Below are positions 45,066-54,259 of a DNA stretch of 64,000 bases, piece by piece (positions within the stretch are counted from its first letter, which is position 1; every line of letters starts with the position of its first letter). This DNA is from Watersipora subatra (taxonomy: Eukaryota > Bryozoa > Gymnolaemata > Cheilostomatida > Watersiporidae). A program made the translations under genes and the position numbers. The notes beneath the pieces were generated by a model that was given only the letters and a program-made list of their open reading frames with translations, ran no database searches and was not told the DNA's origin. The stretch covers positions 56,469,196 to 56,533,195 of the forward strand of contig NC_088708.1 of NCBI RefSeq assembly GCF_963576615.1. Direction: 5' to 3'.

Positions 45066-47225
45066 ATGAGTAGTCAGCGCTCCAGTAAAGCAACCTCTGA
45101 GGCACTTCAGGCTATTTTATGCTCAGACTCTGAAGATGGCTACATTTCATAATCAGGTAACTGCAGTGATTTTGGTGCAGACTACAATGTGAATGCTCCA
45201 GAGGAACAGGTTAGCGATGACTCTGACTGAGAATACTTTGCAAACACTTTTAGTTCGAGCAGTGGGAAATTCTATGGCAACAGCAGTTTGAGTTCTGTCT
45301 GTTCTCGGCCTTCTCAACCTTCTACCTCAGCCGTCGCAACAACTCCTTTGCCACAGAAGAGAAGAAAAGTGGCCGTTGCATTGACTTCTTGTTCTTCAGC
45401 ATCTACTTCAGCTGCAGCTTCACAGGAGCAAATGTGTAAGACACCACCAGTTGCTAACTCTACACCTTCAACACTTGGTCGAAACAAAGCAATACCATCA
45501 ACCAATATCAAAGCATCAACTGGTTGGACAATCAACAATGACAACGACTATGTGCATAACGAACTTGTTGTTACTGGTAAACGTCAGGTAAACTTTGCAA
45601 ATACTGAAACACCAGTCAATATATCAAGAATTCTTTTGACAATGACTTGCTAGATGACATTGTGTATAACAAAAATCTGTACGCGTAACAGGTAAACATC
45701 GACTCTGCATTCAATCTTACAAGAGGGGAACTTATGGTATTTTTGGGAATAAACATTGTGATCACCAACATAAGATATCCAAGATAATGGATGTATTGGT
45801 CCAGCAACCAAGGAACTTGATGTGGATTGATTGCTGATGTAATGAGTGTCAATAAATTCGAAGCCATACGCCGTCACCTTCACTTTGTAGATAATCAAAA
45901 GCATGATGCAAACTCTACTGATAAAGTATGGAAGCTAGGCCCTGTGATGGAAGCTCTTCGAAAAAGGTTTCTTACAAATGTAGATGCTGAAGAATGTCAT
46001 AGTATCGATGAGCAGATGGTTCCTTTCACTGGCCAGAGTGGTCTAAAGCAATATATCAAGAGTAAGCCGAAGAAATGGGGTTACAAAATATGGGTGAGAT
46101 CAGGTGTGCCAGGCTACCTTTATGACTTTGAATTGTATCAAGGAACAAGCGATAATAGACCTGAAAAAAGTTCTGGGACTGAGCCCAGATGTTGTGATGC
46201 AGTTATCAGACCGTTTGGCTGGCAAGAACCATAAGGTTTACTTTGCCAAATTGTTTACAACGTTGGAGCTGTTGACCGAGCTAAAGAAGAAAAAGATATA
46301 TGCTGTTGGTACTCTCCGCAAGATTCGGCTATGCGACGCAGATGCAGTTTTGATTTGTGATAAAGGTATGAGAACAAGAGGAAGTGCTAGCTATGCTACC
46401 AACAAAGACAACATCACCATTGTGAAGTGGAATGATAACAATCTTGTTTCCACTGCAAGCACATTTGTTGGCATGCAACCAACCAGCGTAGTACAAAGAT
46501 GGGACAAAAAAGCAGAGGCATGTGGATATTATCAGGCCTCGTGCTGTTGAAGTCTATAACAAACATATGGGAGGAGTAGATTGAACAGATTTTTTGATTT
46601 CATGCTACAGGCACAGCCTGTAGCATGAAATCACAAGCGTTGGTATTTACGTCTGTTTTTTCACTTTGTAAATGTCACAATTGTGGATAGATCCATCGCT
46701 GGGAACACAGAGAAAGCGTTGATTTGCTTGAGTTCCGCAGCTCTGTGGCACGAGCCCTAATCACACAAGGCTGGACAATGTCAAATCAAAGAAAAGGGAA
46801 GCCATCAAGCTCATATGTACACCCTCCTAGTCTAACAAACATCAGAACGACGGTACCAGATGAGATGAGGTAAGCAAAGTGATCATTATGAAGTTTTCAT
46901 TTACTAAATAGTTTTGAGTTATCAATAATTTTGGTAATAGTAATAGTTTACTCATTTATTTTAAAATTTTCACTAGTAAAAATGTTTATTTAGTCAAAAT
47001 GTGCATATTGCTATAACCCTACAACTTAAAAGCTCAAAATTTTCACAACACTGGTTGAATAACTTTAGATACAACCTTGATGCTGGAGATTGGCCAGAAA
47101 AGTCAGCTATGAAATATGCAAGCCGATGTGTTGCTCCAACCTGCCGCAGCAAAACCAGATACTTGTGCATAATTTGCAAAAAAGCTCTCTGCCCAAAATG
47201 CTTTGAAGTATATCATACCAAGTGA
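45066..47225 (+). pseudogene. piggyBac transposase pseudogene (DDE_Tnp_1_7 type)
   Basis: A likely start MSSQRSSKATSEALQAIL with acidic residues is at 45066, but TAA follows near 45150. A second fragment (45288-45653) is Ser/Thr-rich. The conserved core at 45827-46234 has FEAIRRHLHFVDN, the first catalytic Asp in SIDEQMVPFTG, and YIKSKPKKWGYKIWVRSG. Near 46140-46170 the frame shifts to 46104-46550, with KIYAVGTLRKIRL and NDNNLVSTAS. The usual second catalytic site (FDNLFT-like) reads FAKLFTT, so the Asp is lost. MGGVD is followed directly by a stop near 46580. The C-terminal cysteine-rich domain (RCVAPTCRSK..YLCIICKKALCPKCFEVYH) survives up to 47225. It cannot make active transposase. Confidence 0.9.
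46595..46633. other. Perfect 39-bp inverted repeat within the transposase relic
   Basis: TGATTTCATGCTACAGGC, ACA, then GCCTGTAGCATGAAATCA: 18-bp arms without mismatch. It lies just after the broken MGGVD motif, where active relatives read through a conserved Tyr/Arg-rich stretch, so the palindrome marks a rearrangement that also damages the frame. Confidence 0.9.
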
Positions 47226-47469
47226 CTTTGTCTGACTACAGCCTATAATGCTACCAACCAACTGTTGTTTGTCCTCATATGAGGACAGAGCGCATTGTTT
47301 AATAACTGCATGGCGTCCTCATATGAGGACATTAATTTTTACATATGTGTAAGATGGGGTGGAAGTAAAATAATAAATGTTTGGTATATTTTGTGTGTAA
47401 ATGTGCAGTTTTTGCTTGCTTATTCTCCTCTAGCTCAATGGCAGCTATATTCATGCAAGAAAGGGTTAA

Positions 47470-47720
47470 GCAGACAATTACTATAGTGGACAAGCAGCCC
47501 AGAGCTATCGTTCATTTTTATTTATATAAATATGGAGAATAAAGTAAGACTAGATTCTTGGCCAGAATTGTATGCTGAGTTTAATGATATAGTTTCTACA
47601 CCTATAACTGGTCACATTTAGAAGTTCTAGGACGATTTTATTTCGAAGGAGGACAACTCCTAAAATTTCGGGAAATCCCCATTTTACTAAAATTGTACAT
47701 TATTTTATACATTATCCAAC
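47470..47720. other. Spacer after the transposon
   Basis: Short AT-rich spacer with a TATA-like stretch (CATTATTTTATACATTATCC) immediately before the GC-richer ORF that follows. Confidence 0.35.
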
Positions 47721-48149
47721 ATGGCACTCAATTACAAGCATTGCAACTTCTCTATCTGCAAGCCACGTGCACTCTGCCGTCATGAATGCACACATGTTCA
47801 TCGGCGCACTCTCTGTTACTGCTATTTTGACCAGCGTGAGAAACTAGCCACACACAAAGACTCCTTTCATCGGAGGTTCTTTGGCACCCAAACCGAAGGG
47901 AGGGAGAGCTGGGCTCCACATCCTTACAACCGGCGACCCGAGCCTCATTCAGTACAAGACCGCAAGCCATACTCCTGGGAGTCCAAGAGGCCAAGATGGC
48001 GACCAGCACGGGACAAGACTTCTACACCCCGCCGATCTATGGAGTCCGTTGTGGCTTGCCCCAAGGTGTCACTTTTGGAACCTTCCCCATGTCTTAGCAC
48101 CACTGATCCTCTAGAGCTGCTGGACTCGCCAGTGCACATACAGCTGTAG
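47721..48149 (+). CDS. Unrecognised ORF, 142 residues, in a GC-rich island
   Basis: ATG at 47721, product MALNYKHCNFSICKPRALCR and onward, with a Cys/His-rich first third (CRHECTHVHRRTLCYCYF) and a Pro/Arg/Ser-rich remainder. The segment 47730-48210 is clearly richer in G+C than its flanks, so it may come from a mobile element or be foreign. A CCGGCGACCCGAGCC stretch at about 47930-47945 recalls the leader found next to LTRs in some retroelements, and a second frame opens at 47997 (MATSTGQDFYTPPIYG). No reverse transcriptase, protease or matching LTR pair is present. I cannot assign a function; expression as a protein is doubtful. Confidence 0.35.
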   Translation: MALNYKHCNFSICKPRALCRHECTHVHRRTLCYCYFDQREKLATHKDSFHRRFFGTQTEGRESWAPHPYNRRPEPHSVQDRKPYSWESKRPRWRPARDKTSTPRRSMESVVACPKVSLLEPSPCLSTTDPLELLDSPVHIQL

Positions 48150-48951
48150 CCTGTGCTCACACCCCCTTGGCCCTTTTCAGGGCCACCACTCTCTGGTAAC
48201 GAGTTGTTCCTTCGCTTTAGTGGCGGAAGTTCTTTTTCATAACTTTCACGCCAATTTACTACATCGGTATAGTCAATTGCAAAGTATAAAGTCGACATAT
48301 TGTGCAATAATGATTTGAGTTTAGTAATATTATAAATGCAAGACGCTTCTCATGTCTTAATAAGAACCCATTTTTCCCCATCAGAACAATATGTTGCCTC
48401 TGAGTAGTGGTGGCTGAACTGCTAGACTGCTATGTAGAAGCTAGGATATGGCAGCACTGGGCACTTGAAGCTTGCACCACTCCAAGATTGACGTACCAAC
48501 AAGACCTGGTCGAGTGACAAATCTGAATACTCGAAGTTTATTGTACTCTCTAGTTATCAATGTAGCTTGTATAAATCTTTTATAATTGATTGTTTTGACT
48601 TAAAGATTGACTTCATTTTAGTGGGTACTCAACTTACTTTGAAATAGAGACTGACCACAAGTCTCGGGTTCATTTTTGGGAGAGGGTGATTTAGCTAATT
48701 GTCCCTTCAGGTGCCAATGGTTCAAACTACAGCCGATGAGGGAGAGAAAGAGAGCGGAAAAAAAACCTAAAAAGGAAAAAATTGCAATAGTGAGTTATAG
48801 AAATAATTGTGTTAGAAATAACTTCTCGCCATACCCAAAGGGATCATCATGAAAAAGAATAAAACCCTCATTCCTAAAAACATTAAAAGTTTGATGATTG
48901 AGAGGGTTCATTGGAGACATCAGTCATCCAAAAGATCTACAAAATGGGTGA
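48150..48951. other. Intergenic DNA, no feature seen
   Basis: The tail of the GC-richer island to about 48230, then AT-rich sequence, with a purine-rich tract at about 48735-48780. No element ends found. Confidence 0.4.
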
Positions 48952-49868
48952 GCTTAAAAGTTGACTTGCAACAAAATTCACGTTACAGTTATTTGGTATC
49001 AAAAAATTTTCTATGTAATACTCCGCTGTGTTGTAGGTGCAAAATATGTGGAAATGTGATTACAAGCTTTTAAAAGCTCAAAAACAAACAGTTAATCGCC
49101 GCCATCACGAAACCGTTGTAGATTGGAATCAGTTTATTTCTCTGACGTAATCAATCCATTTGGTTGTTGTTTTGACACGTGATGTTTTCACGTGAATTGA
49201 AAGGCCAATAAAAGGCTCTATATAAAATTGCTTGTAGCACTAGTTTATGGCAAACACTTTACGTTTTACCGAAGAGCTCGTATCAAATATAGATGCTCGC
49301 CACTTTACAGTTTTGTTTCGGCTTGGTCTAATCGTCTAGTCGTAATCTGATCATGTCACCCATACTCCTTGCCAAACAGCGCAAATATTTTCTGCAGCAT
49401 TTTTCAACTATCACTGGTGTCACTTGTCATGTTTATCAGAGAATGATATGCACGCCTTCGAGCTAAGGTTAAAAAATTAAGCCAACTTTCACGGTAGGTT
49501 TTAAGATATCAGTGCTCAAAGTGATAGCATTACAATGATGATGAAACAGATGCATAAGGATAATAGACATGGTTTTATTGAATGCGTGAAGTGTATTTGT
49601 GTAAATATTTTGACAAATGAGCTTGCATGAAAGTGTAAACAGAAGCCATCATGTTCAATTACGTCCTATTTGAGCCGTTTTGGAAAGGGATTCCGATCTA
49701 CAGCTTTTTTGTGATGGTTGCAATTAACTGTTCTTTTTTAGCTTTTAAGAGCTTGTAATCACATTTCTACATATTTTGCACCTACAACATAGCATCTAGT
49801 AAAACATGGCGTATCTTTTGATACCAAATAACTGTAATGGGAATTTTGTTACAAGTCAACCTTTAAGC
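48952..49868. mobile_element. Non-autonomous element with about 180-bp terminal inverted repeats
   Basis: The left arm 48952-49130 and right arm 49690-49868 are inverse copies. Outer end left GCTTAAAAGTTGACTTGCAA; outer end right, read inverted, GCTTAAAGGTTGACTTGTAA. Both then carry CAGTTATTTGGTATCAAAA, GGTGCAAAATATGT.GAAATG and TGATTACAAGC. The left arm has a roughly 20-bp deletion where the right has the AGCATCTAGTAAAACATGGC segment. The 560-bp centre has no ORF of note. No clear target duplication. Confidence 0.85.
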
Positions 49869-52800
49869 AATTAGTAGCTGGAAGTGTAAAGAATAGTCTA
49901 AGAATATATTGAGGGCTGCCACAACTGTATCATCAACAGAACGAAATGATACCTCCCAATGACAAACACAGCTTTACTTGAACAACTTTGGCACACGGTA
50001 GAATGTGATCTATTTCAGCTCAAAGGCAGAGGCTATTTACTGATGAGAGTAAGGATACTGAGGAACAGCCTGGCAAAGGATTTAGAAATGGAAGAAGTGA
50101 GAGTTGTGGGTGGAGGAACACAAACACTAAAAAAAGACAATAGAGACAAATAAGTGAGAACGCACTATGTTTATATTCAGTATTCTCGATCTTTGAAAGA
50201 AGGGAGTGAGAAAGAACAGAGTTGAGAGGATACCGGAGCTTGAACGCATCATCAGCGAAATCACTAGAAGGGGCAGATGAGTTGTAGTCACCCTTTTTTT
50301 GCTCCAGGTAAGAAAGATGCCAATGCAAGAAGCTAAATCACCTCATAACAGAGACTAAAGTAATGGTTTTGGTGGATAGAAGGTCAGCGGGATAAAACAT
50401 AGTGTATTTCAGTGAAGATAAGAAATTGTGTTGAAAAATTGGCTGTATAAGAAAATTCACTAAAATTTTACAGCACAGGTTCAGGCCAGGAACAAGATTT
50501 CCTGTTTTTAGCAAGAAATCAAATCTCGTCAAAATGGATTTAGGGAGTCAGTAAAACAGATACAAGTAGAAAAGGCGAAAAAAGATAAGAGAACAGGAAA
50601 AGTGAGAAAAGAACTTGAAAGGAAGAAAGATACAATCAAGAGAGATGGTTAACTAAGAGTACAAGAATTTACAAGAGCAAGAATATAGAGATAGTAAACG
50701 AAATAAAAGATGAAGAAGAGAAGTTTAACTGAAAAAAACAAGAGAAAAAAACAGAAAGTTCATCATATTAGTTTCCTCTAAATGCTGTGTAAACATTTGA
50801 GTACCGACTACGATTTTGCCGGTTTACAGTAATTAGGTCGTCGAGCTAATTTATTTCATTGCGGCCTTTGTATCAGTGAAGTTCTCAGTTGCTACCCACA
50901 CCAGAAACTAGTTACTAGATAAAATAAGCAAGCCGCATTTTTGAATACATTATGTTCAAATATATGGCGAAACCAACTGCATCCCTTAAAACGTCATGCA
51001 TGTTAAACGTTATCTAGTCAATGTTAGTACCAATTTGCAGAAAAAATTACTGGTTACATTTGATTAGTTGATTCAAATACTAAACACGGTTTTATAAGTT
51101 GACCAAAAAAGTCAATTTATTTGAACTCAATCTACCCACCGATTCTGGCAAAGGGTTAATAAAGCCATTCTTGCACCCGGTTGGCGGTTTGTGGACTCAC
51201 ATGTTCTCATTTAGTAGCATGGAGCATAAAATTTTTTGATCTATTATTTGGTCCATTGGAATGAGTCGAGCTATGCAAAATTACCTGTCAAAACAGCTTT
51301 TATTACACTTCAAAAATCCATCTATCAAACAAGATTTCAGCACCTGTGGCAATAGGGCTATGATGTATTCAATATGTTTTGCAAATCATGTTTTACATTA
51401 TCTTCAACAGTATTTTATTATATAATTTTTACAAGCCAAAGTATTTTCATCATGGCATAAAGTTTTTATTAAAAATATCCATCCAAGTCGTGGTCACTCA
51501 AATAGTTTCAGCTCATATAATAGGACAAAGTAATCTACTGCAGAAAACTCAAACAAGACATATCATGGTTTGTGCAGCACACATTCATGTCTCTCTTTTC
51601 TGTGTATGGCAGTTTCCACACCGCTGCAGCTGCTCCACCGGTGTCGTCACATAAACATCCTGTAATCAATAAAATAAATACATGTACATGTATATGTCAT
51701 TCATAGATATGTCGTTCTAACACGGATCTACTGAAAGCTTTCAAATTGGGAGTTAGATTGTGAGGGTAATTTTAAAAATGAATAAATGTTTCACTAAAGC
51801 ATAAGTATGCCAAGCCAACAATTGGAAGCTTTGCTTCTGGGAGTTGAAGATGAGCATTGATCGATCGATTTTCTTCCCTTCTCACAAGTGAGAAGTGAAC
51901 ATAAGTTCTAATTATAAAACTAGAAAGTCCCCTGTCATACAGCCCACGACCAAAGTGGTATTGGAAAAAAAGAAAGGGCACTGATGGTTGAGAAATGCAA
52001 TATTAGCAGTGAAATGGCGCTGCAGTGCATTAGGATAACTGCAATGGTAGCTGTAAAGTACTGGGTGTGGGTGTTATTATGTACAACAAACAGCAATAAT
52101 GAAAGGAAAAGATTATATGTTTATATCTCTCCCCCTGCAATAGGAGAAATGCAATATTAGAAGAAAAATGCGCGGATATTATTAGAATAACCAATATTAT
52201 TAATATAGTAATACAGTAATAATAGAAAACCAATGCACAATTTTGTTTACATTTCAAAACGTCATAGCTAACAATATTAAGAAGTTGTGATATTTATATA
52301 GATTTTTAGAAAATCTATTTAACAAAACTATCTAGAAAAAATAATAACAGTAACATATTGCCCATCATCGATGTTGTTAGTGTGACTCTAAGACTTCAAT
52401 AGTCATCCAAACTTATAATTAAATATTGTAATAATCTCATAAGAATCATTAGAAAAATTATCATAATACTTCCAATGCTTTGGACATCAGTTAGAATACC
52501 AAAGTACTCAAAAGTGTCCAAAATGTCAGTTACTTTGAAATCGGCAAACAAGAAACGATTTCTGTACTTCTACATTAATTACAGAAACCTTCAACAATTC
52601 GACAATGCTATAGACTGGTGAAATGTGCACGGTATTTTTTCGTGAAATGCGCACGACTTAATGGTTCTATTTTCTGTCGCTCGGTGTTTCGTTTGCCGGT
52701 CTTAATTTTGATAAAAGCAAGGCTTGGCCAGTTTTAATAAAGATTTTTGGCAGAATTAATCTGTCTGCTTATGTATAATCCGATCAGATGGGTTAGTTTT

Positions 52801-53293
52801 AAGATATTGCAGTAACCTTTCAAAGACTTGGTAACATATTTAAATAGGTTTATATGCGTTTTGTATCATTATTATACTTAAACGACTTTACTGAAAAATA
52901 GTTAAATTTGTTGATGAGATTTCGATGCAAGGGTTTGCGACGTTGTTGATGAATAATTTTCGTAAGTTGTGTGCACATGCATTTATCATAAAAACTCTCA
53001 AACTTCGCTCCACTCGTTTGGTCGTGGGACTAATTTACTAGCTAAAACTGCCAACAAAAACTTGAAGCAAGTATTATAGCTCGGTGAAACGATAAAAAAG
53101 TTGATGGTGAAAAACGATGATTCGTGATAGCAACAAGTTATAATTTTATTAATTAGTAAATGTATTCACAAGTATTAAAATTATTACCTTTAGTATATTT
53201 AACACTTGTTCATCAATCTAAGCAATTGTATTGCTAGATGCTATAGATTAATTAAGAAGCCATCAATTTAGCAATCATCATCGTTTAATTTGT
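49869..53293. other. Gene-poor intergenic DNA
   Basis: No gene recognised. 50540-50760 is strikingly purine-rich on the + strand (GAAAAAAGATAAGAGAACAG and similar). TGGCAAAGGGTTAATAAAG at about 51147 resembles a piggyBac-type right end, but no partner end was seen. Short ORFs such as 50020-50328 and 51379-51654 have no motif. Confidence 0.4.
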
Positions 53294-53615
53294 AGCAGGA
53301 ACTCATTGTGCGTCCATATCACGCACACGTGCACAGGAAGTTACATTATAGCCTCAAACAGGGCAATATAATCTGAATGTAAACGCAACAGTATATATAG
53401 GAGACTTAAAGTTAAAGATAAATTCACTTCTATTCTTCTATCTTCCTCTGCAGCATAACGCTGCTGGCGCCTGTCAACTCTAACCATAAGCTGTCTGTCC
53501 CAAACTTTATCCACCTGATGCTCAGAAAACTCTCGTCACCTTCGCAGGAGCTGGAAGCATTGTTACAATTATGTTGTTCGTCAATAAAACGTGTCGATGC
53601 AGTAATTCAGTAAAT
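53294..53615 (+). other. Possible solo LTR or orphan exon
   Basis: A TATA-like CAGTATATATAGGAGA (about 53389) is followed by a pyrimidine-rich stretch ending TCTTCCTCTGCAG (53453). An open frame (ITLLAPVNSNHKLSVPNFIH..., 51 codons) then runs to a TAA at about 53612, and AATAAA lies at 53583. Promoter, then polyadenylation signal within 200 bp, beginning TG near 53291, is LTR-like; alternatively the frame is a terminal exon. No target duplication, second LTR or partner exon was found. Confidence 0.25.
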
Positions 53616-54173
53616 TAACGATGTCAATTAATTCAGTAAATATCGATGTCGATGCGCAATCTAGTAATTGAGTAAAATCACAGACAACGCGTTTTAGGAG
53701 CGATAACATTATGATCTATATAAAAATTTTGTGCTGATGATGGCTAATGAAGAGATCTTATATTTATTACTCGTGGAATTTTTCGACATGTATCACTATA
53801 CACGTCACGAATGAAGCACCAGCTCAAATCTGGGCTTTTAAAGGATGACCTCATTCAAACGCTTATATCTCTGGACAGGGTTAGTCTACAAAGACAAAAA
53901 TGACATCAAATTGTAGCTGATGTTTTAGCCTTTTATTGGCCTTAGTTTTATTTGATCGACTTCTCTAATGCAATCACATCTTCAATTTGATATCAATTCC
54001 AATAAGCGTAAATAAATAAAAAACAATTTACAACATCGAGTGACTAAATGAATGTTTTTATAATAAAAGTTTGGTATTACAAAGTAAGTTGAAGATAATG
54101 ATGCCAGGTAATCATTTTTTTTTAACTGAACCTATACGCTAGCTTGGGCACAAAAGATGTGTGATACAAGCAT

Positions 54174-54259
54174 ACACTATTGGTCTCTATAAAGTCATGT
54201 TCATATTGGCCACCTTTGGGTGTCCAATATGAACATTGCTCTATAGAGACCAATAGTGT
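54174..54259. other. 86-nt near-perfect hairpin (microRNA-like or micro-MITE)
   Basis: Arm 54174-54209 (ACACTATTGGTCTCTATAAA...) and arm 54224-54259 pair with 33 of 36 positions complementary and a 14-nt loop (CCACCTTTGGGTGT overlaps it). The three mismatches cluster in the middle. Size and shape suit a pre-miRNA, but such long perfect stems are also typical of tiny MITEs. Confidence 0.85.

Larger units (their letters stand above)
44566..47469 (+). mobile_element. piggyBac-type DNA transposon, full length but inactive
   Basis: The element proper is 44570-47465 (2896 bp) between TTAA sites 44566-44569 and 47466-47469, the piggyBac target duplication. The terminal inverted repeats are CCCTTTCTTGCATGA and TTCATGCAAGAAAGGG. 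The palindrome GTCCTCATATGAGGAC occurs at 44586-44601, 47271-47286 and 47315-47330, and with one change at 44933-44948. The coding region between them is a broken DDE transposase with a C-terminal cysteine-rich domain. It lies just upstream of the UTP23 start, in the intergenic region. Confidence 0.93.

Noticed and set aside
45288..45653. Independent Ser/Thr-rich gene
   Set aside because: It is a fragment of the broken transposase region between the piggyBac ends.
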